A DNA stretch of 64,000 bases from Asaia bogorensis NBRC 16594 (GTDB lineage Bacteria > Pseudomonadota > Alphaproteobacteria > Acetobacterales > Acetobacteraceae). The notes under the pieces were generated by a model. It was given only the letters and a program-made list of their open reading frames with translations, was not told the origin of the DNA and did not search any database. The DNA lies in contig NZ_AP014690.1 of assembly GCF_001547995.1 (NCBI RefSeq), positions 3,072,501 through 3,136,500 on the forward strand, given 5' to 3'. Below, in pieces: positions 27,885 to 36,618 of this stretch (the stretch's first letter is position 1; every line of letters begins with the position of its first letter). The position numbers were made by a program, and so were the translations under genes.

Positions 27885-28867
27885 GTTGAGCGATCTCCAA
27901 ACCATCCACGGCGCCAGAAAACGAAGAGAGGCAGCAGCACCGAGGCAAGCATAAGGCATAACGCATAATAATAGCCGTAATGCCATTCGAGTTCCGGCAT
28001 GACCTTGAAATTCATCCCGAAAATACCTGCCAGCAGGGTTGGGGTGATGCCCACAAAGCTGACAACCGTAAGCAGCTTCATTCCGTCATTCTGGTCGATA
28101 CTGATGAAGCCGAGCGTTGCATCCAGCAGGAACTGCACCTTGACGGTCATCTGCGCCACGTAATCGTTCAGTGAGGCCACGTCGCGCCCGAGAATACGCA
28201 GGCGGGTCTGAAGGGCCTCACGAAACTCGAAATACCGCGCATCACCCAGATACATGCCAATGCGGTCCACCCCCAGCAGGCTCTCCCTGATGGAGGAGGT
28301 AAGGTCACCGCTCTCGCCAAGCTCACGCAGGGTCTGTCGCAATATATTGGCGTTACGGACATGGCGGTTCGGTCGTTTGGGCGCAAAGACCGTCCGTGAG
28401 ATCGTATCGAGCGTATGGCCGTCATTTTCCAGAATATCGGCCAGACGGTTCACGATCGTCTCAAGCAGGTGAATGGTCAGCTCCGGCACATCAGAAAGCG
28501 CAAAATCGGCGTCGTTGGACGCAAGGTCACGGCTCATGGTCTCGAAGGCGGTGTAGCTGGAATAGCGCAGGGTGATCAGCCGGTCCGGCGAGACGATCAT
28601 ACCCACGGGCCATGCCGTCAGCCGCCCATCGATCACCCGCACCAGGGGCATGGAAAGATAGATCACATCCCCACGCCGGTAGTGGCGTGACGAACTTTCG
28701 ATCTCTTCCAGTGCGGCCCTGCGCGGCAGGGTCAGCCCGGTCACGGCTTCCGCAAGGCGTATCTCATCCTCATTCGGCTCCACCAGATCGAGCCAGGACA
28801 CGCCTTTCGCATCATCGGCTGCCAGAATTTCGTGGACCGGCTGCCCGACCGGGTGCGCTAGAAACAT
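27881..28867 (-). CDS. corA: CorA family magnesium/cobalt transporter
   Basis: The 328-residue protein has a long N-terminal cytoplasmic domain, a helical region ([30 protein letters not shown]), and two C-terminal transmembrane helices. The loop signature GMN is present in [21 protein letters not shown] between TM1 and TM2, and WRRGW follows TM2. This defines a CorA pentameric Mg2+ (or Co2+/Ni2+) channel. It is divergent from trpB and overlaps the exported protein gene. Confidence 0.93.
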   Translation of the reverse strand: MFLAHPVGQPVHEILAADDAKGVSWLDLVEPNEDEIRLAEAVTGLTLPRRAALEEIESSSRHYRRGDVIYLSMPLVRVIDGRLTAWPVGMIVSPDRLITLRYSSYTAFETMSRDLASNDADFALSDVPELTIHLLETIVNRLADILENDGHTLDTISRTVFAPKRPNRHVRNANILRQTLRELGESGDLTSSIRESLLGVDRIGMYLGDARYFEFREALQTRLRILGRDVASLNDYVAQMTVKVQFLLDATLGFISIDQNDGMKLLTVVSFVGITPTLLAGIFGMNFKVMPELEWHYGYYYALCLMLASVLLPLFVFWRRGWFGDRST

Positions 28868-28991
28868 CTGGTTTTCCTCTCTGGTTCAGGCGCTTTCACC
28901 CAGCGGGTCGGGAATGGACGCAACGCCGCCCCTCTGGTATCGCAGAAACCCGCTCGCCATGTCGATCCATGCCCCGGACAGGATAATTTTC

Positions 28992-30218
28992 ATGAGCTCT
29001 GAAGCCCCGCCCCGCCCCAACAGCCTGCGCAACGGCCCCGATCAACGGGGTCGCTTCGGTAGTTTTGGTGGCCAGTTCGTTGCAGAAACACTCATGCCTC
29101 TGGTGCAGGATCTGTCGGATGCCTACCAGACAGCCAAGGCAGACCCGGAATTCCGACGCGAGCTGGATTACTATTTCCGCGATTACGTTGGCCGCCCCAG
29201 TCCGCTCTGGCATGCAAAGCGCCTGAGTGACGAACTCGGTGGCGCGAAAATCTATCTCAAGCGTGAAGAGCTCAACCATACCGGCTCACACAAGCTCAAC
29301 AATGTGATGGGCCAGATCCTTCTGGCGCGCCGCATGGGCAAGACGCGCATCGTGGCGGAGACCGGCGCTGGGCAGCATGGCGTGGCCACCGCCACGGTCT
29401 GCGCGTTGTTCGGTCTGAAATGCACGATCTATATGGGCGCCGTCGATGTCGAGCGGCAAAAGCCCAACGTGTTTCGCATGCATCTGCTCGGTGCCGAGGT
29501 GCATCCGGTAACGGCAGGATCAGGCACGCTCAAGGATGCCATGAACGAGGCCATGCGCGACTGGGTTGCCAATGTGCATGACACATATTTCCTGGTCGGC
29601 ACGGTGGCCGGGCCGCATCCCTATCCGGAGATGGTGCGCGACTTCCAGTCGATCATCGGCATCGAAACGCGCGAGCAGATGATGGCCGTCGAGGGACGCC
29701 TGCCCGATGTGCTGGTGGCCGCCATTGGTGGTGGCTCCAACGCCATGGGCCTGTTCCATCCCTTCCTCGACGATGAATCCGTGCGCCTGATCGGGGTCGA
29801 GGCAGCAGGTCATGGGCTGGATAGCGGCTTTACCGCAGCGTCCATCTCCCGCGGTCGCTCGGGCGTGCTGCATGGCAATCGCACCTATCTCCTGCAGGAC
29901 GAGTTCGGCCAGATTGCCGAAGCCCATTCGATCAGCGCCGGGCTGGATTATCCCGGCATCGGGCCGGAGCACTCCTGGCTGAACGATATCGGACGCGCCG
30001 AGTATGTGGGTGTGACTGACAAGGAGGCGCTGGAGGCCTTCCAGCTTCTGACGCGTACCGAAGGCATCATCCCGGCGCTCGAATGTGCGCATGGTCTGGC
30101 TCATGTCATGAAGATCGCCCCCTCAATGTCCCCGGACCAGATCATCGTCCTCAACCTGTCGGGCCGTGGCGACAAGGATATCTTTACCGTCGCCGAGCAT
30201 CTGGGAGTTGCGCTGTGA
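28992..30218 (+). CDS. trpB: Tryptophan synthase beta chain
   Basis: The 408-residue protein contains [16 protein letters not shown], the PLP lysine in [20 protein letters not shown], the [18 protein letters not shown] segment and the phosphate-binding [16 protein letters not shown], with the C-terminal NLSGRGDKD. It condenses indole and serine. I chose ATG 28992 (AGGATAA upstream), giving the usual length; the frame extends upstream without homology. The stop overlaps the trpA GTG. trpF, often directly upstream in proteobacteria, is absent; corA lies there, divergent. Confidence 0.97.
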   Translation: MSSEAPPRPNSLRNGPDQRGRFGSFGGQFVAETLMPLVQDLSDAYQTAKADPEFRRELDYYFRDYVGRPSPLWHAKRLSDELGGAKIYLKREELNHTGSHKLNNVMGQILLARRMGKTRIVAETGAGQHGVATATVCALFGLKCTIYMGAVDVERQKPNVFRMHLLGAEVHPVTAGSGTLKDAMNEAMRDWVANVHDTYFLVGTVAGPHPYPEMVRDFQSIIGIETREQMMAVEGRLPDVLVAAIGGGSNAMGLFHPFLDDESVRLIGVEAAGHGLDSGFTAASISRGRSGVLHGNRTYLLQDEFGQIAEAHSISAGLDYPGIGPEHSWLNDIGRAEYVGVTDKEALEAFQLLTRTEGIIPALECAHGLAHVMKIAPSMSPDQIIVLNLSGRGDKDIFTVAEHLGVAL

Positions 30219-31030
30219 GTCGTATCAAGGCCCGTTTTGAATCGCTCAAGGCAGCAGGGCGCGGCGCGCTCATTCCCTACCTTCAGGCCTATGACCCGGA
30301 TCTGGAAACCTCTCTCGCCCTGCTCAAGGGCATGCCCGCGGCAGGGGCCGATCTGATCGAGATCGGTGTGCCCTTTTCCGATCCATCCGCCGACGGCCCG
30401 ACCATTCAGGCCGCCGCGCTGCGTGGCCTCAAGGCAGGCGCCACGCTGGCCGGGGTGCTCGATATGGTACGCGCCTTCCGAGAGACGGACAATGAAACGC
30501 CGATCATCCTGATGGGCTATCTCAACCCCATCGACAGTTACGGCCCTGCACGCTTCTGCACCGATGCCGCCAAGGCGGGTGTTGATGGTCTGATCATTGT
30601 CGACCTTCCCAAGGAAGAGAGCGATCTTCTGTCAGGAGACGCGCAACGCTGCGGGCTGGATATCATCCAGCTGGTGGCGCCTAACACGCCCGACAGCCGC
30701 TTGCCCTATCTGCTCGATACCGCATCGGGCTTTATCTATTACGTGAGCATCACCGGCATTACAGGCACGCGCACCGCGAGCACCGATGAACTCGCAGCCG
30801 CGCTCCCGCGCCTTCGTGCCGTCAGCCCCCTGCCGGTTGCTATTGGCTTTGGCATTCGCACCCCGGAACAGGCCGCGCAGGCGGCTTCGGTGGGTGATGC
30901 TGCAGTTGTTGCCTCAGCCTTGATCGCGACACTTGCCGGCACGCTGAAGGATGGGAAGGCAACCGCAGAAAGCGTTCCGTCCGTGCTGGGTCAGCTGGCA
31001 GACATCGCCAAGGCCGTTCGCCAGAACTGA
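30215..31030 (+). CDS. trpA: Tryptophan synthase alpha chain
   Basis: The 271-residue protein starts at GTG 30215 overlapping the trpB stop (GTGA). It has the TIM-barrel motifs of Trp[40 protein letters not shown] (catalytic Glu and the DPxADGP loop), [25 protein letters not shown] and [15 protein letters not shown], then [16 protein letters not shown]. It splits indole-3-glycerol phosphate into indole and glyceraldehyde 3-phosphate. A strong terminator follows. Confidence 0.97.
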   Translation: MSRIKARFESLKAAGRGALIPYLQAYDPDLETSLALLKGMPAAGADLIEIGVPFSDPSADGPTIQAAALRGLKAGATLAGVLDMVRAFRETDNETPIILMGYLNPIDSYGPARFCTDAAKAGVDGLIIVDLPKEESDLLSGDAQRCGLDIIQLVAPNTPDSRLPYLLDTASGFIYYVSITGITGTRTASTDELAAALPRLRAVSPLPVAIGFGIRTPEQAAQAASVGDAAVVASALIATLAGTLKDGKATAESVPSVLGQLADIAKAVRQN

Positions 31031-31058
31031 GCGGCTCTTGCACAGCTGAACTGAAGAA

Positions 31059-31098
31059 AAAAAAGGCCGCCCCGACACTGTGTCGGGGCGGCCTTTTT
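31059..31098. terminator. Bidirectional terminator of trpBA and the HdeD-like gene
   Basis: A 13-bp perfect stem (31065-31077 with 31081-31093) with a 3-base loop is flanked by A-runs on the left and five T residues on the right. It can stop both trpA and the leftward gene that ends at 31121. Confidence 0.93.
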
Positions 31099-31120
31099 CA
31101 TGCGCCGTCATAGCGGGATA

Positions 31121-31795
31121 TCACTGCCCGTCGCGCTTGAGCGACATGCCGAACGCCATTGCGGAGATACCGCCGAAGATCAGCTCGATGGCAATGAATG
31201 TGCCGATAAGCCAGAGCCCGGACCACGGCAGGGTAACGAAAATGAACACCCCGGTAAACAAGGCAACTGCCGCACTGAGAATCATCGTCCACCAATTGGC
31301 TACGTGACGATGTCCCAGCGCCCAGAGCCCCCTCATTACGCCTGAGGCCATGAAGCACCCGGCCAGGAAAGCTGTCAGAAACAGCGATCCCGTCTCGGGT
31401 TCCTGAATAAGAAGAATCCCACCGAGAACGTAGAGAAACCCCGTCAGGGCAGTAATCCAGAACCGCGACCCCGGCACGTCACGATGGGCAAAACTCTGCG
31501 CCAGATAGGCGACCCCCGAGAAAATGATCAACATGCCGATAACGACGATGCTCGCCAGCGTGGTCACAACAGTATCGAGAAAGGCAAACACACCAAGCAG
31601 GATGAGGGCGGCCCCGATGCCGATGAACCAGTTTGGTTTCAGCTTGGGCGTAAAGGGTGGCAAGCCCGGAATACCGCCTCCGGGAAAGCTCCCGCCTGTG
31701 AAGATCCCGCCAGGTAATTCATCGCTGCGCGAGATGTCGCCCGGATCATTGTCACCGGAGGGTTTGTTTTCTGGGGTATTGCCAAAACCAGACAT
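31121..31795 (-). CDS. HdeD family membrane protein (DUF308)
   Basis: The 224-residue protein has a glycine/proline-rich N-terminus of about 50 residues (residues 28-48, PGGIFTGGSFPGGGIPGLPPF), then six hydrophobic segments typical of HdeD/DUF308 (WFIGIGAALILLGVFAFLDTVV, LASIVVIGMLIIFSGVAYLAQ, FWITALTGFLYVLGGILLI, LFLTAFLAGCFMASGVMRGLWAL, WWTMILSAAVALFTGVFIFV, GLWLIGTFIAIELIFGGISAMAF). HdeD members are associated with acid resistance in E. coli; the function here is inferred only from family. AAAGG precedes the ATG. parS site 3 lies 113 bases upstream. Confidence 0.85.
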   Translation of the reverse strand: MSGFGNTPENKPSGDNDPGDISRSDELPGGIFTGGSFPGGGIPGLPPFTPKLKPNWFIGIGAALILLGVFAFLDTVVTTLASIVVIGMLIIFSGVAYLAQSFAHRDVPGSRFWITALTGFLYVLGGILLIQEPETGSLFLTAFLAGCFMASGVMRGLWALGHRHVANWWTMILSAAVALFTGVFIFVTLPWSGLWLIGTFIAIELIFGGISAMAFGMSLKRDGQ

Positions 31796-31908
31796 TACTT
31801 TTTACCTTTCTTTCTCATCACTACGCACGAGGCAGGCTGCAGACCGCAAGGCGACGCCCTAAAGAATACGTGACCACCAGCGCCACCTGCACCCATGGGA
31901 CAAGGCGA

Positions 31909-31924
31909 TGTTTCACGTGGAACA
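31909..31924. other. parS centromere site 3 (intergenic)
   Basis: TGTTTCACGTGGAACA differs from the parS consensus at one position (G for A at position 12). It lies between the divergent HdeD-like and acyltransferase genes, 10.7 kb from parB, on the mnmE side of the cluster. Confidence 0.87.
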
Positions 31925-32055
31925 TTCCCAGGCTTCGCTGCACAAAACGTGATCGGCGCGTCCTGCTGCCATCAATACGTATTGACCAGTCATCATCCTG
32001 AGGATCGCAGGTCAGGAGATTGTCACATTTGCCTCCTGACAGTATTGAACACTGC

Positions 32056-33090
32056 ATGAGTGCGAAAGACTTCCGAGCCCGGCTCGCCAAACTGCTATCA
32101 GGACGGGGCAGCAAAGCACCGAACAAGAATCACGCACGTCATCAGCCCCGCCCGATCTTGATGGAGCCTACGCCCGCGCGTGCGCCCAGCGTGCTGACCC
32201 GCCGTGTTGAGGCCCTTCGTGCTGGCATCCGCCTGGCCGGGGTCATCATCTGGGTGCCGCTTTCAGTGGGATTTGAGGCTTTACTGCTCCCCATCCCCGG
32301 CGTCCTCAAGATACGCTGGACGCGGGTCATCTGGGGCGTTCTGTGCAAGTTGCTTGATCTGGATATCCAGGTCGTTGGCAGCCCCGTCGGCACAGTCGGC
32401 GGACAAAAAGGACGCGATCGGGGCGAGCGCCCCGTTATCTATGTCGCCAACCATTCGTCCTGGCTCGACATCCCGGTATTGGGAACCAAGATCTATTCCG
32501 TGTTCGTCGCCAAAGGCGACATCGAACGCTGGCCCATCATGGGGCTGGTCTCCAAGATCGGGCGCACCATTTTCGTGAGCCGCAATCGGAGCACAACCGG
32601 GCGTGAGCGAGACGAAATGATCACGCGTCTTGCGACGGGAGATAATCTGATCCTGTTCCCTGAAGGCACATCCTCGGACGGGTCACGCGTGCTGCCCTTC
32701 ATGTCCACATTCTTCGCGATCGCGAAGTTGCCCCGCCTGCCCAAAAACGCACCGCCCGTAGATATGCCCTCCTACCCGCCCGGACTGACGCCACTCATAC
32801 AACCTATCTCTCTGGTTTATGACCGGCTGGAGGGTTTACCCGTCACACGCACCCGACGCGCCATCTTTGCCTGGTATGGCGATATGGATCTGGGGCCTCA
32901 CGTCTGGCAATTTTTGAAAACACGCAACAAGCGGGCGACTGTCCTGCTTCACGCGCCGCTGGCACCAGAAGACTTCCCCAGCCGCAAGGCACTGGCCAAT
33001 GCCGCATGGTCTGCCGTCGCGCGCGGCGCAGCAGAATTGCGCCAGAACCGGGATACCATGACGGGTTGGCAGCATAATCTATCGCGCTGA
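32056..33090 (+). CDS. 1-acyl-sn-glycerol-3-phosphate acyltransferase-like protein (PlsC family)
   Basis: The 344-residue protein has a basic N-terminus, a hydrophobic segment about residues 66-83 (GIRLAGVIIWVPLSVGFEAL), the acyltransferase motif VANHSSWLDIPVLG (HxxxxD) and the glycerol-phosphate site LFPEGTSSDGSRVLPF. PlsC family enzymes acylate lysophosphatidic acid or lysophospholipids in the inner membrane. ATG 32056 is chosen; a TTG at 32020 and an ATG at 32161 are in frame. It is monocistronic, convergent with the TonB receptor. Confidence 0.85.
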   Translation: MSAKDFRARLAKLLSGRGSKAPNKNHARHQPRPILMEPTPARAPSVLTRRVEALRAGIRLAGVIIWVPLSVGFEALLLPIPGVLKIRWTRVIWGVLCKLLDLDIQVVGSPVGTVGGQKGRDRGERPVIYVANHSSWLDIPVLGTKIYSVFVAKGDIERWPIMGLVSKIGRTIFVSRNRSTTGRERDEMITRLATGDNLILFPEGTSSDGSRVLPFMSTFFAIAKLPRLPKNAPPVDMPSYPPGLTPLIQPISLVYDRLEGLPVTRTRRAIFAWYGDMDLGPHVWQFLKTRNKRATVLLHAPLAPEDFPSRKALANAAWSAVARGAAELRQNRDTMTGWQHNLSR

Positions 33091-33130
33091 CACGCGCGAC
33101 GGCCAGAACACAACGATCGCAACACAACCA

Positions 33131-35332
33131 TCAGAAATCGATTTCTGTCGTTGCGTGATAGCTCCGGGGCAAGCCGGCAACTGCCGAATTCGTGGCATTG
33201 GTGCCGCCATCGACAGAACTCGGATAGACCGAAGCCCAGTATCGCGCATTGGTTACATTACTGACCCCGAAGCGAATGACCATCGGCACGCGATATACGT
33301 GAAAGCCATAGCGCGCACCCAGATCGAGGGTTGTGAACGAGGCCACGAAACTGCGGTTCTCGTTATCGGCTGCGCGTCTGCCAACAACGTGCACGCTCGC
33401 ATTGACCGCGCCACCCCGCGCCCAGCCGGGGTGATAATCGAACAGGATATTGGCCTGCACCGGAGCCACCCCCACAACCTGCTTGTGCGATGTCAGTGCA
33501 GAGCCTGTGTTGCCAACCTGCGCATCAAGCCAGGTGACACCCCCTATGACACTCAGCCCATCGCTGACCCGCCCTGCAACCTGCCCCTCGACGCCGTAAT
33601 TGCGTTGTGTTCCCGCCTCGCGATACAGGCTGCTCACCGGATCGGTGAAGGCAAAACCACGCGTCATACGAAAAGCCGCGGCACTCAGCATCACCCCCGA
33701 CGAAGGGCGGTATTTTGCGCCCACCTCATATTCTTCTGAGCGCAGCGGTGCGAGCACGTCATTGGCATTCCGGCTCGACGCCGGGGCAACCGGTCCCGCC
33801 TGAACAGACCGCCCCCAGGTGCCGTAAAAGCTCGTGTGCTCGTCAAGCCGATAGATCAGGCTCGTCATGGGGGTAAAAACACCAGAGGCGTTATAGGCGG
33901 CGGTCGTGACGCCATTGCGGTTGCGGCTCGTCGTGTCGAGCCAGCTCCAGCCAAGTGTCGCCATGATGGAAAAATGGTGGTTCAGCGCCATCGTATCTCC
34001 CAGAAGGAGGGATTGTGTCAGGATCGACGCGGATTGATAACGCCCCGAGAAATAAGGCTGCGTCCCTGTGAATACGATCGGGGCCCCGATACGGGCCGTT
34101 CCCAGTATCGTGCTCGCCCCCGCGGTCGGATTGAAATTGCCCATGCTGTAACCGTTCGAGCCCAGCACCAGCTGGTGCGCAAAACGCCCGGTGTGGAACC
34201 GGCCATTGACATAGGCGAGGTTCGACCAGACCCGGAAATCATTGGCGGTCGTTGCTGCCGTTATGGTGGTGCGATATCGCCCCGTATCGTCAAGCAAGGC
34301 ATTGGTGACACCGAAGACGTTGCGCCAGGCATCCTGATACAGGCCGCGCAGCGTAAGCGACCAGTTCTCGTTGAATGTGTGAGTGACCTTGGCCAGCGCC
34401 GTATTGGTTGACGCGTTATAACCCGCAAAATCCTGGCCATATCCCTGCTGCGAAAGATCGGGTGCCTTGGGCAAGGAAAGCCCCGTGGCAAAGGTGAACC
34501 CTCCGGCATAACCACGCTGGGCATAGCTGTACTGGCTGGCGTCAATCTGGATCGTCGTCCGGTTGTCGAGCCTGAAATCGAAGGTTCCGGCAATCAGCCC
34601 GCGTCGCAGATGCGTACCGGGGGCATAGGTCGTGCCAGACTGGTTGAGCATCGTCACACGATAGCCAAACCATCGCCCATGTCCCACCCGCCCTGATGCA
34701 TCGAGTGACTCCAGGGGCGCACCCGCCGAATCCACTCCGAACACCAGATGCTCGCGAGCGTGATCTGTGGGGCGGTTCAGCGTATAGTCGAATGTCCCCG
34801 CCGGATTCTGCGGTCCGTACAGCGCGCCCGACAACCCGTTGAGCACCTGAAGGGAATCGAACATTTCGGCAGCATAAGGCGTCGTGATCACCATATTGAG
34901 CCCGTCCATACGGGAATTGGCGATCACATCCGCTTCGAAGCCCCGCGATTGCGGGCGGCTGGTATTGGGGTCTCCCCGCATTTCAAGCTGTACCGAAGGC
35001 AGGTACTGCACCAGATCATTCGCATTGCGCGCCTGCTGGTTCACAATCACATCCCGTGGAACCGCCATGATGGAAAAAGGCGTGCCCAGCAGCGAGCGCG
35101 TGCCCAACGGCCCAAGAGACGCATCATGACGGCCATAATCAGCCCCCATACCGGACGCCTGACGACCATGCACAATTACATGCTCGTCTCGTTGCCCGGT
35201 CTGCGGTGAGGGTTTATCGGCGCCTTGCAGCGGCGCTGCCTTGCCCGAGCCTGTGACGATAGCGGTGCTCCCCCAAGTCAGCAGGAGCAACAGGCCATAA
35301 CGCAGGGCAGAGTGGGTTGAGTGATTGGACAT
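33131..35332 (-). CDS. TonB-dependent receptor, probably siderophore-type
   Basis: The 733-residue protein has a signal peptide (about residues 12-33), a plug domain with LGTPFSIMAVPRDVIVNQQARNANDLVQYLPSVQLEMRG and the plug RGFEAD motif, and a C-terminal beta-barrel ending in Phe with an alternating aromatic pattern (YHATTEIDF). The layout matches the siderophore subclass of outer-membrane receptors, energised by TonB-ExbBD. The ligand is unknown. A perfect palindrome (35420-35437) lies 88 bases upstream of the start. No ABC importer or TonB gene is adjacent. Confidence 0.9.
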   Translation of the reverse strand: MSNHSTHSALRYGLLLLLTWGSTAIVTGSGKAAPLQGADKPSPQTGQRDEHVIVHGRQASGMGADYGRHDASLGPLGTRSLLGTPFSIMAVPRDVIVNQQARNANDLVQYLPSVQLEMRGDPNTSRPQSRGFEADVIANSRMDGLNMVITTPYAAEMFDSLQVLNGLSGALYGPQNPAGTFDYTLNRPTDHAREHLVFGVDSAGAPLESLDASGRVGHGRWFGYRVTMLNQSGTTYAPGTHLRRGLIAGTFDFRLDNRTTIQIDASQYSYAQRGYAGGFTFATGLSLPKAPDLSQQGYGQDFAGYNASTNTALAKVTHTFNENWSLTLRGLYQDAWRNVFGVTNALLDDTGRYRTTITAATTANDFRVWSNLAYVNGRFHTGRFAHQLVLGSNGYSMGNFNPTAGASTILGTARIGAPIVFTGTQPYFSGRYQSASILTQSLLLGDTMALNHHFSIMATLGWSWLDTTSRNRNGVTTAAYNASGVFTPMTSLIYRLDEHTSFYGTWGRSVQAGPVAPASSRNANDVLAPLRSEEYEVGAKYRPSSGVMLSAAAFRMTRGFAFTDPVSSLYREAGTQRNYGVEGQVAGRVSDGLSVIGGVTWLDAQVGNTGSALTSHKQVVGVAPVQANILFDYHPGWARGGAVNASVHVVGRRAADNENRSFVASFTTLDLGARYGFHVYRVPMVIRFGVSNVTNARYWASVYPSSVDGGTNATNSAVAGLPRSYHATTEIDF

Positions 35333-35672
35333 AACCCGTATTCATGCCGAAACGAACGCTCTCTTGCCAGACTGCCTTGCACTGCCTCGAAGGTTTTCGC
35401 GCCCGATCCTTGCGCGACATGACAACGATCGTTGTCAGAAGCGCCCGCTTCTGGCCGGGGCAGCAGCTACCCGATCGGGACTGTGCAACCTATCGGTGAA
35501 TTGCACAAAAGGCTGACCACCCATGCCTCACGCCCCCTTTTCATGAAGCGCAACATGGGGCAGCCTGAGCCAGTCCGTCTCTCTTGCCGATGAGATGGAA
35601 CAGTCGACCATTTCGCTCTGACTGACACCCAAGAAGGACAAGAACGCTCCCATGGTTTCGAGGACAACGCGC
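35333..35672. other. 340-bp divergent intergenic region
   Basis: This region separates the leftward TonB receptor from the rightward periplasmic protein gene. Apart from the 18-bp palindrome at 35420 I see no tRNA, terminator or ORF of note; it must contain at least two promoters. Confidence 0.5.
35420..35437. promoter_or_regulatory. Perfect 18-bp palindrome upstream of the TonB receptor
   Basis: TGACAACGATCGTTGTCA is self-complementary over all 18 positions. It lies 88 bases upstream of the receptor start, a usual operator position, and 236 bases from the rightward gene. It does not match the Fur consensus. The binding protein is unknown; LacI, MarR or TetR family sites are often of this size. 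Confidence 0.6.
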
Positions 35673-36311
35673 ATGACCCGTCGTTTGCTGCGCCCTGCAT
35701 TGACTGCCCTTCTTTTCGCTGCACCGGCTTCGACGCTCCCTATCTCCCGAGCGGCTGCACAGGCCGTGATCACGGGCAACCAGAGCATGACCGCAACGGT
35801 CGAGACGATCGATCCGGAAACACGTACCGTTCTGCTGCGTGACAAGAAGGGCGGATTGCTCAACCTCACCATCCCCAAGGATGCGAAAAACCTTCCCCAT
35901 CTTGAAGCTGGAGACCAGATTTCGGTCCGTTTCTTCCAGACGATGGCAGCCGATATCGCCGCACCCGGCACGCCCCTGCCGGAATCGACCGTGTCCTCCG
36001 CCAAGGGTTATGCCCGTCGCCACCCGCATGGCACGCTCGTCTCGTTCCAGCGTCAGCGCGTGAAGGTCGTGACCGTCGATGCGGCTGCCCATAAGGTAAC
36101 GATCATCGATCATGCTGATATCACACGCACTATCACTGTGCGTCAGAAGGCGCTTCAGCCCCTGCTGAACAGCCTCAAGACCGGCGATGACGTTGATGTG
36201 ACGACAATGGATGCCGTGTCATTTTCCGTACTCAACCGGACCGTCAATGGCGATGTCTCGGTTACCGAAAAAACCGGCGAACAGACCCCGGCAGTAACAC
36301 CGGCTCACTGA
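35673..36311 (+). CDS. Exported periplasmic protein of unknown function
   Basis: The 212-residue protein has a signal peptide (MTRRLLRPALTALLFAAPASTLPISRAAAQA) with a cleavage site near AAAQA-V, then two similar beta-rich halves: residues about 33-80 (MTATVETIDPETRTVLLRDKKGGLLNLTIP) and about 127-175 (VKVVTVDAAAHKVTIIDHADITRTITVR), suggesting an internal duplication of a small barrel such as an OB-like domain. ATG 35673 has GAGGA upstream; the ATG at 35652 lacks a good site. Function is unknown. It is followed by repeat copy C. Confidence 0.7.
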   Translation: MTRRLLRPALTALLFAAPASTLPISRAAAQAVITGNQSMTATVETIDPETRTVLLRDKKGGLLNLTIPKDAKNLPHLEAGDQISVRFFQTMAADIAAPGTPLPESTVSSAKGYARRHPHGTLVSFQRQRVKVVTVDAAAHKVTIIDHADITRTITVRQKALQPLLNSLKTGDDVDVTTMDAVSFSVLNRTVNGDVSVTEKTGEQTPAVTPAH

Positions 36312-36324
36312 CTATCCGGGCAGT

Positions 36325-36438
36325 GTGCAGGGCTTTGCCCTGCACCCGCAAAGGGCCAAGCCCCTTCAATCCCCGTCTTGAATCAGGTGGGTTCCCGAAG
36401 GACGATCGTCCTTTGGCGGGGCATGGGGCAGCGCCCCA
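36325..36438 (+). repeat. Structured intergenic repeat, copy C
   Basis: This is the best copy. Module 1 is a 9-bp perfect hairpin (36325-36333 with 36337-36345, loop TTT). Module 2 is CACCCGCAAAGGGC..CCCCTTCAATCCCCGT. Module 3 is the perfect palindrome AAGGACGATCGTCCTT (36398-36413). Module 4 is the hairpin TGGGGC-AGC-GCCCCA (36424-36438). It lies between the convergent periplasmic protein and small lipoprotein genes. Confidence 0.85.
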
Positions 36439-36447
36439 TACATCCGC

Positions 36448-36618
36448 TTACTGTGCAGGCCTGGCCGGCTGCCAGAGCGTATCTGGCGGCGGCAGATGAG
36501 GGGAATTATCAATCACCCCATAGCCATCGGCGGCGTAGCCATGATGGGCCACCTTGCGGGGGCCGCACCCCACAAGCACCAGACCACCGACTAGCAGGGC
36601 GAGAGACAGACGCCTCAA
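36448..36618 (-). CDS. Small lipoprotein coupled to mrp
   Basis: A 56-residue protein starts at a TTG (36618) that overlaps the mrp stop (TTGA, 36618-36615), so it should be translated by coupling. It reads as a lipoprotein: MRRLSLALLVGGLVLVGC, with a lipobox V-G-C at residues 16-18, followed by a short mature tail of about 38 residues ending PPPDTLWQPARPAQ. No family is recognised. It is too short for most gene finders. The mature segment has no predicted membrane helix. It is likely real because of the lipobox, the coupled start and the exact end before repeat copy C. Confidence 0.65.
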   Translation of the reverse strand: MRRLSLALLVGGLVLVGCGPRKVAHHGYAADGYGVIDNSPHLPPPDTLWQPARPAQ

